Of a stretch of 64,000 bases of DNA, positions 44,261 through 54,067 are shown piece after piece. The stretch's first letter is position 1, and each line of letters opens with the position of its first letter. The stretch comes from Streptomyces sp. NBC_01217. GTDB lineage: Bacteria > Actinomycetota > Actinomycetes > Streptomycetales > Streptomycetaceae. The stretch lies in the NCBI RefSeq assembly GCF_035994185.1, contig NZ_CP108538.1:868001-932000 (forward strand), written 5' to 3'. The notes under the pieces are model-generated. The model saw only the letters and a program-made list of their open reading frames with translations, was not told the origin of the DNA and ran no database searches. Made by a program: the position numbers and the translations under genes.

Positions 44261-45913
44261 ATGACATCGGAACCGGGTGGCAACCTCGGCCGACGGCGCC
44301 TTCTGCGCCTTGCCGGCGCGGGAATGGGCGTACTCACCGCTTCGGGCGTGCTCGCCGCCTGTGCGCCGCAGCCGGCGAAGGACTCCGCTGACGACCGGGC
44401 CGGTTCGGGCGCCCGGGCGCAGGGTGCGGACGTGCCGATCGGCAGCCTCACCCTCGCCCTGCCCTCCTCCATCTCCAGCCTCGACGTGGGCCGCGAGTCG
44501 GGCGTGCTCAACTACACGGTCGCGGTGCTGGCCCAGGAGTCCCTGCTCTCGGTCGACCCGTCCGGGAAGCTGCAGCCCGGCCTCGCCTCGTCGTGGGAGC
44601 AGCCCGACGCCACGACGTATGTGTACACACTGCGCCGGGGCGTCACGTTCACCGACGGCACGCCGTTCACCGCGGACGATGTGGTGGCCTCCATCGAGGC
44701 CGTCCGGGATCCGAGGAACGGCTCCGCACTCGGCTACGCCTACGCGGGTGTGCGGTCGGTGAAAGCCACCGGCGACCACGAGGTGACGATCCGGCTCAAG
44801 GCACCCGACGCGATGTTCGTGTGGACGACGACCGCGGGCGGACTCCTCATCAGCAGCCGTGCGTTCCTGACCCGCAACCGGGGAAGGATCGGCACGGCGA
44901 AAACCCTGCTGCTCGGCACCGGCCCGTACCGGATCACCGAGTTCGCCGCCGACGACCATGTGCTGCTGGAGCGCAACGACGCATGGTGGGGCGAGAAGCC
45001 CGCCGTCCGCAAGCTCAAGCTGTCCTTCGTGCCGGACGCCGGGACGCGGCTGGTCGCGATGAAGTCCGGTGCGGTGGACGGCGCCCTGAACCTCGCGTCG
45101 GACGAGGCCCGTGGCTGGGAGTCGAGTGCGGCCGTCACGTACACCGGCGACCGCTCGGTGGTGTCGCTGGCGTTCGACACGGCCAGGGCCCCCTTCGACG
45201 ACGTCCATGTCCGGCGTGCCATCGCCCACGCCACCGACCGCGAGGGCATGGTGAAGGGCATCCTGCACGGCCGGGCCGAGGTCGCCGACGCGCTGCCCTC
45301 GCGCGACATGTGGGGCGATCTGATGCCGGCGGACGAGGTCCGCTCCGGCTACGACGCGATCCCCGCCGTGCCGTACGACCTGGACGCCGCCCGCGCGGAA
45401 CTGGCCGAGTCCTCGGCGAAGGACGGTTTCACGGCGGAGCTGCACTACCCCAACAGCGGACCGCAGTTGGGCAAGGCGGCACTCGCGCTCGCCGCCGCGC
45501 TGAAGAAGATCGGCATCACGCTGAACGTCAAGGAGATCACCCTGGAGCAGTGGGTGGCGGAGCTGGGCTCGGGCAAGCAGCCGCTGCAGTTCCTGTGGTA
45601 CTTCCCCGTCACCGGTGACCCGGCCGAACTCGCCGACCCGTATCTCAATGCGGCGGCCACGGCGACGGACATCGCGCACTACGACAACAAGACCGTCAAC
45701 ACCGCGCTCAACACCGCGAAGACGGCCACCGACAAGGACGTCCGGGCCCGGGAGCTCATGAAGGCGGTGCGGACGGCCGGTGCCGATCTGCCGTATCTCC
45801 CGCTGTGGTGGGCGCAGACCGCGACCGCGCTGTCCAAGGAGATCGTGCTGCTGGATCAGGGGCCGTTCGCGTTCATCGGACCGTGGGCGACCCGGATCCG
45901 CAAGGCCGTCTGA
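44261..45913 (+). CDS. ABC transporter substrate-binding lipoprotein, peptide/opine/nickel family (Tat)
   Basis: 550 residues from the ATG at 44261. N-terminus: twin-arginine region GRRRLLRLAGAGMG and a lipobox LAAC at about residue 30, so it is exported folded and lipid-anchored. The SBP_bac_5 body begins LTLALPSSISSLDVGRE and contains LQPGLASSWEQPDATTYVYTLRRGVTFTDGTPFTADDV, the family signature. It should capture oligopeptides outside the cell. It heads an operon with an S9 peptidase, two permeases and a fused ATPase. An open frame further upstream is not part of the protein. Confidence 0.93.
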   Translation: MTSEPGGNLGRRRLLRLAGAGMGVLTASGVLAACAPQPAKDSADDRAGSGARAQGADVPIGSLTLALPSSISSLDVGRESGVLNYTVAVLAQESLLSVDPSGKLQPGLASSWEQPDATTYVYTLRRGVTFTDGTPFTADDVVASIEAVRDPRNGSALGYAYAGVRSVKATGDHEVTIRLKAPDAMFVWTTTAGGLLISSRAFLTRNRGRIGTAKTLLLGTGPYRITEFAADDHVLLERNDAWWGEKPAVRKLKLSFVPDAGTRLVAMKSGAVDGALNLASDEARGWESSAAVTYTGDRSVVSLAFDTARAPFDDVHVRRAIAHATDREGMVKGILHGRAEVADALPSRDMWGDLMPADEVRSGYDAIPAVPYDLDAARAELAESSAKDGFTAELHYPNSGPQLGKAALALAAALKKIGITLNVKEITLEQWVAELGSGKQPLQFLWYFPVTGDPAELADPYLNAAATATDIAHYDNKTVNTALNTAKTATDKDVRARELMKAVRTAGADLPYLPLWWAQTATALSKEIVLLDQGPFAFIGPWATRIRKAV

Positions 45914-46003
45914 CCCCACCCATCCGCAACGGCGCCCGAGCCCACCGCACCCCGGTTCCCGGGGCACGTCACGCCGGAACCCCATTACAAGGAACGGACC
46001 ACC

Positions 46004-48085
46004 ATGCCCAGTACCGCCGCGCCCGGGCCGCCGCAGCGGCGCGCCGCTCTCGTCGTACGGCGTGTCCGTGAGGCGATGCTGCGGCTGGTCCACCCGGTCG
46101 AGGCCCGGATCAGTCCGGACGGGCGTGCGGTCGCCGTGGCGGCGACCGGTCCGCGCAACGCCGGACTGGTCCTGGCCCCGGTCCCCGCCGGGCTGCGGGG
46201 TGCGGACGCGGATGCGCGGCCCCCCGTGCTCCTCGCACCGCGGGAGCCGTCCGCGCCCACGGACCGTCACAGCCCGCGCTGGCTGCCGGATTCGCGGACG
46301 CTGCTGCACATCGCCGAAGTGGCAGGACCCGCCGGAACCGATGTGCGGCTCGCCGCCCTGGACACGGCCTCCGGGGCGGTACGCACCGTCGCCGCCGCCC
46401 CCGGTGCGGTGGAGGAACTGCTGGTCTCCGACGACGGGAAGCAGGCGCTGCTCCTCTGTGCGCAGGACGGCGCGGAACGCGACGGCATGAATCTCGGCCT
46501 GCCGGTACGGCTCGCAGCCGCACCTGCGCCCGAGCGCTTCGCCCCGGGTACCGGCCGCCGTTCGGTGCATCTCGTCGATCTCGCGGAGGGCTCGGTGCGT
46601 GAGGCCGGGCCGGCGGGGCTGACCGTGTGGAACGTCGCGTGGCGCGGCGGCACCACCGCCGTCGCCACCGTCTCCGAGGAGACGCTTCCCGCCGGGTACT
46701 ACGGTGCCCGGTTCGCGGCCCTTGATCTCGAAGCATGCACGGCCAGGACCGTGTACACGCCACAGGGGCAGCTGGACGCCCCCGCCGTCTCGGCGGACGG
46801 CCGGTCCGCGGCGGTCTGCGAAGGCATCTCCATCGTGTCCGGGCGGCCGGTGGTGGCCGATCTGTGGACCGGGAGCGCAGAGGTGGTGCCGGGCGTCGAG
46901 GACGCGACCTGGCTGCGGTTCGACGACTCGGAGGACACCGCACCGCGCTCACTGTGGTTCGCGGGCTGGGACGGGACGGGCTCCCGCGTCGGACACACCG
47001 GACGCCCCGGCGGCACACTCTGGTCGGGACCGGTGACCCTCGGCGGTGCCGGCTACCGGCCCGAGCTGTCGCTCAGTGACGACGGGCGGCTGGCCGCGAC
47101 CGTGCTCGACGCACCGGGCAGCCCGGCCGAGGCCGTCGTCGCCCGCGCCGAAGGGCCGGACGCCTGGGACTGGGTGCCCGTCACCGCACTGAACGCGCCC
47201 GCCGACCCCACGCTCGCCGCGGTCCGCACCGAGGAGACCGTATGGTCCGCAGCCGACGGGCGCACGGTGCACGGTCTGGTGCTCTCGTACGGTGAGAGCC
47301 CCGGTCCCCGGCCCCTCGCCGTTCTCGTGCACGGCGGCCCCGCCTGGCTGTGGTCCGCCGGATACGCGCCCGGCGATGTGCTGGGTCTCGCGCCCGCGCT
47401 GGCCGCCGCCGGATACCTGGTGCTGCTGCCCAACCCGCGCGGCAGCAGCGGCCGGGGCCTGGAGCACGCCCGAGCCGCGGTCGGCGACGTCGGCGGCGCG
47501 GACCTGGACGATGTGCTGTCCGGCGTACGCCATCTCGTCGACGCCCGGCTCGCCGACCCGGACCGTACCGCCGTCCTGGGGCACAGCTACGGCGGCTACC
47601 TCGCCGCTCTGGCCGCGGCCCGCACCGATGTGTTCCGGGCGGCGGTCATCGTCTCCGCGCCGACCGACTGGCTGAGCTTCACGCACACCAGCAACATCGG
47701 CGGCGGCTACGACCATGCGTACCGGATCGGCGGCACGGACTCGCCCGCCGAACTGGTCCGGCGCTCCGCGGTCTTCGCCGACGGCGGCAGCGGAACCCCG
47801 ACGCTCATCGTGCACGGGTCCGCGGACCGGGTCACTCCGGTCGGCCAGGCCCACGAGCTGTACCGGTCGCTGCTGCGCGCGGGCCGCGCCCCCGTGGAGC
47901 TGTACGTGTACCCGGACGAGGGTCATGAGTTCACCGACGGCGCCCATCTCCTCGATGCCGCGGCCCGGGTGGAGAAGTGGCTCGCCGCCCACCTCGGTCC
48001 ACCCGCCGCGGCCACCTGCCGGGCCGCCGTGCCCGGGGACGCACCCCCCGCGCAGATCCCCGGCACGGCCGGAGGAGACCGATGA
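46004..48085 (+). CDS. S9 family (prolyl oligopeptidase-type) peptidase
   Basis: 693 residues. The N-terminal 430 residues resemble a beta-propeller with repeated strand pairs (for example DGRAVAVAATGP, LPDSRTLLHIAEV). The C-terminal alpha/beta hydrolase domain has VLVHGGPAWLW, the nucleophile motif GHSYGGYLAAL, HGSADRVTPVGQAHELY and the His in PDEGHEF. No signal peptide is apparent, so it should cleave imported short peptides in the cytoplasm. It is placed between the binding protein and the permeases of the same operon; the next start overlaps its stop. Confidence 0.92.
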   Translation: MPSTAAPGPPQRRAALVVRRVREAMLRLVHPVEARISPDGRAVAVAATGPRNAGLVLAPVPAGLRGADADARPPVLLAPREPSAPTDRHSPRWLPDSRTLLHIAEVAGPAGTDVRLAALDTASGAVRTVAAAPGAVEELLVSDDGKQALLLCAQDGAERDGMNLGLPVRLAAAPAPERFAPGTGRRSVHLVDLAEGSVREAGPAGLTVWNVAWRGGTTAVATVSEETLPAGYYGARFAALDLEACTARTVYTPQGQLDAPAVSADGRSAAVCEGISIVSGRPVVADLWTGSAEVVPGVEDATWLRFDDSEDTAPRSLWFAGWDGTGSRVGHTGRPGGTLWSGPVTLGGAGYRPELSLSDDGRLAATVLDAPGSPAEAVVARAEGPDAWDWVPVTALNAPADPTLAAVRTEETVWSAADGRTVHGLVLSYGESPGPRPLAVLVHGGPAWLWSAGYAPGDVLGLAPALAAAGYLVLLPNPRGSSGRGLEHARAAVGDVGGADLDDVLSGVRHLVDARLADPDRTAVLGHSYGGYLAALAAARTDVFRAAVIVSAPTDWLSFTHTSNIGGGYDHAYRIGGTDSPAELVRRSAVFADGGSGTPTLIVHGSADRVTPVGQAHELYRSLLRAGRAPVELYVYPDEGHEFTDGAHLLDAAARVEKWLAAHLGPPAAATCRAAVPGDAPPAQIPGTAGGDR

Positions 48086-49122
48086 GGCCCGCCGCCCGTT
48101 CCCGGCTGCGCGCGGCGCTCCCCCTCGGCCATGTCGTGCGTCGCCTCGGCGGGACGCTCGGGCTGCTGGTCGTCCTGTCCGTCGCCGTGTTCGCCCTGCT
48201 CCAGGCCGCCCCCGGCGACCCGGCGCAGACCCTGCTCGGGCCGCGCAGCGCGACTCCCGAGGCACTGGCAGCCGTTCGGGCCCGCTACCACCTCGACAGC
48301 CCGCTGGCCGTGCAGTACTGGTACTGGCTCAGCGACGCCGTCCACCTCGATCTCGGTACCTCGATCCGGACCGGCGAGAGCGTCGCCGCCGCGCTGGGCG
48401 ACCGGCTCGTGCTCACCGGGCAGCTGGTCGGGCCCGGCTTCGCCGTGGCCCTGCTGCTCGGACTGCCGCTGGGCGTCCTGGCGGGTCTGCGGGGCCGGCG
48501 CCTCACCGACCGGGCCGTACAGAGTCTCGGTGTGGTGGCCCTGTCCACCCCCGCGTTCGCGGGCGGTCTGCTGCTCATCTATGTGTTCGCGCTGATGCTC
48601 GGCTGGTTCCCGGCGTACGGACCCGGCGAGGGCTCGGGGGCCGACCGGGTGATGCATCTGGTGCTGCCCGCCGTGGCGCTCGGCGTCGCCGTCACCGCCG
48701 TCCTGCTGAAGCTGACCCGGGCCGCGGTCATCCGTGAACTCGACCGGGAGCACGTCACGTTCGCCCGTGCCCGGGGTGTCCCTGAGCGGGACATCCTGCT
48801 GCGGTACGTACTGCGCGGCACCGTCGTCCCCGTCCTCACCGGGATCGGTCTGATCCTCGCCTATCTCCTCGCGGGGACGGTCATGGTGGAGCAGGTCTTC
48901 GCGCTGCCCGGCCTCGGGTCCCTGCTGGTCGACTCGGTCACCTTCCGAGACATCCCCGTCGTCCAGGCCGAGGCGTTGCTCATAGCGGCCCTGGTCTGTC
49001 TGGCGAACCTCGTGACCGATCTCCTGCAGCCGCTGCTGGATCCACGACTGAGGACCGCACCCGTGGCGACGGCGTCCGCCGTCACCCGGTCGCCCGAAGT
49101 CCTTGAGGAGGAGGGCCGTTGA
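48082..49122 (+). CDS. ABC transporter permease (DppB/OppB type)
   Basis: 346 residues, six membrane segments. VFALLQAAPGDPAQTLLG is the conserved first periplasmic loop (PGDP), and the EAA loop reads VIRELDREHVTFARARGVPERDILLRYVLRGT, which docks on the ATPase. ATG at 48082 overlaps the peptidase TGA. It pairs with the following DppC-type subunit to form the membrane channel. Confidence 0.94.
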   Translation: MRPAARSRLRAALPLGHVVRRLGGTLGLLVVLSVAVFALLQAAPGDPAQTLLGPRSATPEALAAVRARYHLDSPLAVQYWYWLSDAVHLDLGTSIRTGESVAAALGDRLVLTGQLVGPGFAVALLLGLPLGVLAGLRGRRLTDRAVQSLGVVALSTPAFAGGLLLIYVFALMLGWFPAYGPGEGSGADRVMHLVLPAVALGVAVTAVLLKLTRAAVIRELDREHVTFARARGVPERDILLRYVLRGTVVPVLTGIGLILAYLLAGTVMVEQVFALPGLGSLLVDSVTFRDIPVVQAEALLIAALVCLANLVTDLLQPLLDPRLRTAPVATASAVTRSPEVLEEEGR

Positions 49123-49946
49123 AGACCCGCACGCTCCACCGCCGGCTCTCACCGCTCACCGTCTGCTGCTCCGTCCTGCTGGTGCTGTTCGCGCTGGCCG
49201 CGGCCTTCGGCCGACTGGTCCTGCCCGACTGGGACGCGCAGGATCTCTCCACCGGCGCCACCATGCCGGACGGCAGTCATCCGCTCGGCACCGATGAACT
49301 CGGCCGGGACATCGCCCGGATGGTGACCGCCGGGGCACGGAGCACACTGGTCGGTGCCGCGCTGGTGGCGCTCGGGTCGATGGTCATCGGCAATGTCCTC
49401 GGACTCCTCGCGGGCTACCGGGGCGGCTGGATCGACACCCTCGTGCGCCGCTGGGCCGACCTGCTGCTGGCACTGCCCGCCCTGCTCGTGACGATCGTCG
49501 TCGCGGGTGTCGGCGGCGGCGGTTACGCCCTGGCCGTCGGCGTCCTCGTCGTGCTGACGTCGCCCGCCGACATCCGGCTGGTGCGGGCGGCCGTGCTGGA
49601 GCAGCGGCACCGCGCCTATGTCGAGGCGGCACAGACACTGGGGCTGTCCCCGTTCACGGTGATGACCCGGCACATCTGGCCCAATGTGCTGCCCGTCGTG
49701 GTGGCCAACACCCTGCTGAACTTCGCCGGGGCGATCGTCGCTCTGAGCTCGCTCTCCTTCCTGCGGCTCGGTGTGCCGCCGGGCGCCCCGGACTGGGGCC
49801 GGATGCTTTCCGAGAACCGCACCCTGCTGTACGACAACCCGTCCGCCGCCCTGGCGCCGGCCGTGCTGATCATCGCCGCTGCCGTGGCACTCAACCTCCT
49901 CGGCGACCGGCTGTTCGAGGCGTTCTCCGACCGTGGGAGGTCCTGA
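49119..49946 (+). CDS. ABC transporter permease (DppC/OppC type)
   Basis: 275 residues. HPLGTDELGRDIARMVTAGARSTLVGA is the typical DppC N-terminal motif, and YVEAAQTLGLSPFTVMTRHIWPNVLP the EAA loop. TTG start at 49119 overlapping the TGA of the previous permease, with GGAGGAGGG just upstream. The last base of its stop is the first base of the ATPase start codon. Confidence 0.94.
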   Translation: MKTRTLHRRLSPLTVCCSVLLVLFALAAAFGRLVLPDWDAQDLSTGATMPDGSHPLGTDELGRDIARMVTAGARSTLVGAALVALGSMVIGNVLGLLAGYRGGWIDTLVRRWADLLLALPALLVTIVVAGVGGGGYALAVGVLVVLTSPADIRLVRAAVLEQRHRAYVEAAQTLGLSPFTVMTRHIWPNVLPVVVANTLLNFAGAIVALSSLSFLRLGVPPGAPDWGRMLSENRTLLYDNPSAALAPAVLIIAAAVALNLLGDRLFEAFSDRGRS

Positions 49947-51904
49947 TGGCAGCGCGCCCGGCGACAGAGAGCCCTGCCGCCGCTTCGGCGGCACCGTCCA
50001 CCGAAGCCCTGCTCTCGGTGGACGGTCTGACGGTCACCGCCACGGCAGGTGCGGGCGGCCCGGTCCCGATCCTGGACGGCGTCTCGCTGGAGGTCGGCCG
50101 GGGCGAGTGCATCGGCATCGTCGGCGAGTCCGGCAGCGGCAAGTCCCTGGCCATGCGGGCCGTCGTGGGACTGCTGCCGGCCGGGACCGATGTGACGGGC
50201 GGATCCGTGCGGATCGACGGCCAGGATGTCCTCACCCTGACGCCCCGCGAGCGGCACGCCCTGCGGGGCCGGCGCGTCACACTGCTGATGCAGGACCCGT
50301 TCACGATGCTGCACCCGCAGCTCACCTGCGGACGGCAGATCGCGGACGGGCTGCGGGACCTCGACGGCGGGCGCCGTGGACTCAGCGGGAAGGCCGCCCG
50401 GCACGCGGAGGTGGAGCGGCGGCTCGCCGAGGTGGGACTCGGCCCCGATGTCGCCGACCGCTACCCGCACGAGCTGTCCGGAGGCATGCGGCAGCGGGTG
50501 GCGGCGGCAGCGGCACTCGCGGGCGACCCGGAGCTGCTGATCGCGGATGAACCGACAACCGCGCTGGACGCCTCCAACCAGCGCGCCGTTCTCGATCTGC
50601 TGCGCGGCCTCCAGCGGAGCCGGGGCATGGGCCTGGTCCTGATCACGCACGATCTGCGGGTCGCGTTCTCCGCCTGCGACCGGGTGTACGTGCTGTACGC
50701 GGGCAGTGTGCTGGAGCACGGGCGCTCCCACGAGCTGGAGTCGGCCCCGCTGCATCCGTACACGGCCGGGCTGCTGGCCTGCGAACCGTCCGTACGCGAG
50801 CGGTACGCCGAACTCCCGGCGATTCCCGGTTCCGTACCGGCTCCGGGCGCCAGGAGCAGCGGCTGCCCGTTCGCCGACCGGTGCGCCCACGCGGCCGCCG
50901 TGTGCCGCGCCGAACCGGTTGTGCTGTCGGCGCCGCCGTCCTGTACCGGAGCACCCGCCGACGCCTCGCCCGGTACGCGGCGGCTCTCCGCCTGCGTGCG
51001 GCTTTCCGAGATCGGCGATGCGCTCGCCACACCGCCGGTGCGGGCCGCCGCCGTCCCCTCGGCGGTGTCCGGGCCGGGTCCGGACGACGAGGTGCATGCC
51101 CAGGACGCCGCGCTGGTCGCCCGGTCCGTCGACCGTACGTTCCGGTCCCCGGCCGGAGATCATGCCGCACTGCGTGACGTGGGTCTGACCGTTCCCCGTG
51201 AGGGCGTCGTGGCCCTGGTCGGCGAGTCCGGCTCGGGCAAGACGACGCTCGCGAGGATCGCGGTCGGGCTGGAGACCTTCGACGGCGGCACGGTCACCGT
51301 GGGCGGGATCGCCCTGTCCGCCGGGCGTCGCCCCGCCGCCGCGGACCGCCGGCGCCTGGCCGGACAGGTGCAGATCGTCTTCCAGGACCCGTACTCCTCG
51401 CTCAACCCGTTGCGCACCGTGGGCGCGACCCTGCGCGAGGCCCTGGCCGCCGCGACCGGCCGGCGGGGACGCGGCACCCCGAAGGCCGAGGTCGGCACGC
51501 TGCTCGAACAGGTGGGGCTGCCCGGGTCGTACGCCACACGGCGCCCGGCCGCGCTCTCGGGCGGGGAGCGTCAACGGGTGGCTCTGGCACGGGCGCTGGC
51601 CGCCCGGCCCCGCTTGTTGATCTGCGACGAGGCGGTGGCGGCGCTCGATGTGTCCGTCCAGGCGCAGCTGCTCAATCTGCTCTCCTCGCTCCAGCGGAGC
51701 GAGGGGTTCGCGGTGCTGTTCATCACCCATGACCTCGGTGTGGTGCGGCAGATCGCCGACCGGGTGGCCGTCATGCATCAGGGGCGGATCGTCGAGCAGG
51801 GTGCCACGGCCGAGGTGCTGGACGCTCCGCGGCACCCGTGGACCCGGCGCATGATCGACGCGCTGCCCGAGGCCACGGGCAGCGATGAGAAGGCGAGGAT
51901 CTGA
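49946..51904 (+). CDS. fused DppD-DppF ABC transporter ATP-binding protein
   Basis: 652 residues with two complete nucleotide-binding domains. First: Walker A GESGSGKSLAM near residue 66, signature LSGGMRQRV, Walker B LLIADEPTTALDAS. Second: GESGSGKTTLAR, LSGGERQRVALARAL, LLICDEAVAALDVS. A Cys-rich oligopeptide-transporter C-terminal motif (GCPFADRC) links the halves. It powers the peptide importer. Fusion of the two ATPases is common in actinobacteria. Confidence 0.95.
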   Translation: MAARPATESPAAASAAPSTEALLSVDGLTVTATAGAGGPVPILDGVSLEVGRGECIGIVGESGSGKSLAMRAVVGLLPAGTDVTGGSVRIDGQDVLTLTPRERHALRGRRVTLLMQDPFTMLHPQLTCGRQIADGLRDLDGGRRGLSGKAARHAEVERRLAEVGLGPDVADRYPHELSGGMRQRVAAAAALAGDPELLIADEPTTALDASNQRAVLDLLRGLQRSRGMGLVLITHDLRVAFSACDRVYVLYAGSVLEHGRSHELESAPLHPYTAGLLACEPSVRERYAELPAIPGSVPAPGARSSGCPFADRCAHAAAVCRAEPVVLSAPPSCTGAPADASPGTRRLSACVRLSEIGDALATPPVRAAAVPSAVSGPGPDDEVHAQDAALVARSVDRTFRSPAGDHAALRDVGLTVPREGVVALVGESGSGKTTLARIAVGLETFDGGTVTVGGIALSAGRRPAAADRRRLAGQVQIVFQDPYSSLNPLRTVGATLREALAAATGRRGRGTPKAEVGTLLEQVGLPGSYATRRPAALSGGERQRVALARALAARPRLLICDEAVAALDVSVQAQLLNLLSSLQRSEGFAVLFITHDLGVVRQIADRVAVMHQGRIVEQGATAEVLDAPRHPWTRRMIDALPEATGSDEKARI

Positions 51905-51972
51905 CCGGCCGGCGGCCGCGCCGGTAGAGTGTGCCGCTGACCTGCGCGTACCACCGAGAGCGAGGAGGAACG

Positions 51973-52587
51973 GTGTCCGAGCCGCCCGTCACCGTCGGCC
52001 CGCCCACACCCCCACGTCCGCCTCAAGCACAGCAGTCCGCCGCCGTCGTGGTGCGGACAGCGCTGGCCGCAAACCTCAACCGCCGTCGGCTGGCCCGCGG
52101 TTGGAGCCTGCGCGAACTGTCGGCGGCCACCGGCGTCAGCAAGGGGCTGTTGTCCCAGATCGAACGCGCCGAGGCCAATCCGACGGTCGATGTGCTGGTG
52201 CGGATCGCCGATGTGCTGGACACGAACTGCACGGATCTGCTCCGCCAGCCCCTCCTGAGACCGGAGATCGTCCGCGCCGCCTCGCTGGACGAACCCGAGG
52301 ACGAGACCTCGGTCAATCTGCTGTACTCCGGCCACGAGCACGGCCGTATCGAGATCTACCGCACCCGTCTGCATCCGCACGCCCAGAGCCAGGTCAGCTC
52401 CCACGGTGCGGACTCGGTGGAGTACGTGCTGGTGATGTCGGGCCAGGTGACACTGGTCGTCAACGATGTCCCGCACCTCCTGGGGACGGGAGACACCGCC
52501 CGGTTCTCGGGACTGAGCAGCCACTACTACACCACCGAGGACTCCCCCGCCATCACGCACACCATCGTCGGCTACCCGCGCGACTGA
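51973..52587 (+). CDS. XRE-family regulator with C-terminal cupin
   Basis: 204 residues from the GTG at 51973, chosen for the AGGAGGAA site upstream. The HTH_3 domain lies at about 28-85 (LARGWSLRELSAATGVSKGLLSQIERAEANPTVDVLVRIADVL) and the cupin at about 125-195 (HPHAQSQVSSHGADSVEYVLVMSGQVTLVV). Regulators of this design sense small ligands and often control amino acid or peptide transport. It follows the transporter ATPase by 68 bases on the same strand and is the likely operon regulator. Confidence 0.9.
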   Translation: MSEPPVTVGPPTPPRPPQAQQSAAVVVRTALAANLNRRRLARGWSLRELSAATGVSKGLLSQIERAEANPTVDVLVRIADVLDTNCTDLLRQPLLRPEIVRAASLDEPEDETSVNLLYSGHEHGRIEIYRTRLHPHAQSQVSSHGADSVEYVLVMSGQVTLVVNDVPHLLGTGDTARFSGLSSHYYTTEDSPAITHTIVGYPRD

Positions 52588-52902
52588 GGGCCGGGCATCG
52601 GCCCGCAGTCGCTCCACCGGCGATTTCGACTCAACTACCGCTGGATATACACCGGTCGGCCCCGTCGCGCCGTCGGCTGTGGCAATCTGGAGGTGACCGC
52701 CCCACCGGGCTCCCCCGTACCGGTGGGGCGGTTCTGCTGTCCGGTGCCTCTCGCCTGCACGAATGCACGGACAGAACGAGGGATCACGGCGATTCCCGGC
52801 CATTGATGCGCCGTTACCCGATCGACTTCCGCCGTTCCGCATGGTCGCTGCCTCCGGGGGCAGACGCATACACCTCACCTACGATCAGGGGAGCGTGACG
52901 AG
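52588..52902. other. 315-bp intergenic region before the sigma factor
   Basis: It holds one strong hairpin (52696-52732) and no plausible gene. GATTT followed after 16 bases by GGATAT (about 52622-52648) faintly resembles the GTTT-N14-16-GGGTAT promoters of SigB-type sigma factors, which would fit autoregulation of the downstream gene; the match is weak. Confidence 0.4.
52696..52732. terminator. strong hairpin, probable terminator
   Basis: A perfect 13-base stem (52696-52708 with 52720-52732) with an 11-base loop, followed by TCTGCTGT. It lies 109 bases after the XRE gene and 170 bases before the sigma factor gene. Confidence 0.6.
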
Positions 52903-53811
52903 ATGACGGCGCACACTGCGCGGACCGCCGGGGCGCAGCGAGCGGAGAGTGCACGGTCGACGCGTACGGGGGACGCCGCCGCGGACGACGGCGACCTGCC
53001 GTGGATCGAGGACGCGGGGAGGATCACCCCGCCGGACGCACGGGAACTGTCCCGGCTGTTCTTCCACCGGCTGCGGATCCTGGAGGAGGGAACCCCCGCC
53101 CATCAGTACGCGCGCGGCACCCTCATCGAGATGAACCTCTCCCTCGTCCGGTACGCCGCGGGCCGTTTCCGCAACCGGGGCGGCGGCGACATGGAGGACA
53201 TCGTCCAGGTCGGCACGATCGGGCTGATCAAGGCCATCGACCGGTTCGATCTCTCCCGCGAGGTCGAGTTCACCTCCTTCGCGGTCCCGTACATCACCGG
53301 CGAGATAAAGCGGTTCTTCCGCGACACCAGCTGGGCGGTCCATGTCCCGCGCCGGCTGCAGGAGTTGCGGGTCGACATCGCCAGGACCAAGGAGTCCCTG
53401 GCCACGCTCCTGGACCGCGAACCCACCGTCGCGGAGCTCGCCCGGCGGCTGGGGCTCAGCGAGGACGAGATCGCCGAGGGCATCGTGGCCGCCAACGGGT
53501 ACACGGCGGGTTCGCTGGACATGCCTGCCGATGCGGCGGCCGCGGGACGGCGCAACGCACCGGGGCGCACCTTCGCCGATGTCCTGGGCGGGCCCGATCC
53601 CGCCATGGAGGCGGTCGAGAATCTGCACGCGCTGGCGCCGCTGCTGGGCGGTCTCGACGACCGTGAACGGCGCATCATCGACATGCGTTTCGGCCAGGAG
53701 ATGACCCAGGCGCAGATCGGCGCGGAGCTGGGGATCTCGCAGATGCATGTGTCGCGGCTGATCAGCAGGATTCTGCGGAAGCTCCGCAGCGGGATGCTCA
53801 TCGATGAGTGA
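52903..53811 (+). CDS. RNA polymerase sigma factor, SigB/SigF/SigG family
   Basis: 302 residues. Region 2: EMNLSLVRYAAGRFRNRGGGDMEDIVQVGTIGLIKAIDRFDLSREVEFTSFAVPYITGEIKRFFRDTSWAVHVPRR, which is diagnostic for this family. Region 3: ARTKESLATLLDREPTVAELARRLGLSEDEI. Region 4: LDDRERRIIDMRFGQEMTQAQIGAELGISQMHVSRLISRIL. These sigma factors direct stress or developmental genes and are held by anti-sigma kinases of the RsbW type. No anti-sigma gene is adjacent; a membrane SpoIIE-type phosphatase is at 40866-42080. Confidence 0.93.
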   Translation: MTAHTARTAGAQRAESARSTRTGDAAADDGDLPWIEDAGRITPPDARELSRLFFHRLRILEEGTPAHQYARGTLIEMNLSLVRYAAGRFRNRGGGDMEDIVQVGTIGLIKAIDRFDLSREVEFTSFAVPYITGEIKRFFRDTSWAVHVPRRLQELRVDIARTKESLATLLDREPTVAELARRLGLSEDEIAEGIVAANGYTAGSLDMPADAAAAGRRNAPGRTFADVLGGPDPAMEAVENLHALAPLLGGLDDRERRIIDMRFGQEMTQAQIGAELGISQMHVSRLISRILRKLRSGMLIDE

Positions 53812-54032
53812 GAGGAGCTGACACGCTCCCCGGCGCACGTGCGCATACATTGCGGCCTGATGAAATCGCCGGCCTCGTCAAGCCGCCCGGCGGCCCGCCT
53901 CCCCCGCTCCCCGTACGGCACCACAGCAGGTGCGTCCGCGCAGGTCACCTCCGGTACGGGGGCATAGCGGGCCGTGCTGTGACCACAGGTGGGAGCGTGC
54001 GCGGCGCGCCGTTCGGCGATATGGAGGAACGG

Positions 54033-54061
54033 TTGACGCCCCCGGTGGCCGCTGCCACGCT
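54033..54061 (+). promoter_or_regulatory. candidate promoter for a leaderless leader-peptide transcript
   Basis: TTGACG at 54033-54038, a 17-base spacer, CACGCT at 54056-54061. Transcription would begin at about 54068, exactly the ATG of the leader peptide, which has no ribosome site. The rest of 53812-54067 shows nothing else I can assign. Confidence 0.45.
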
Positions 54062-54067
54062 CACGCC

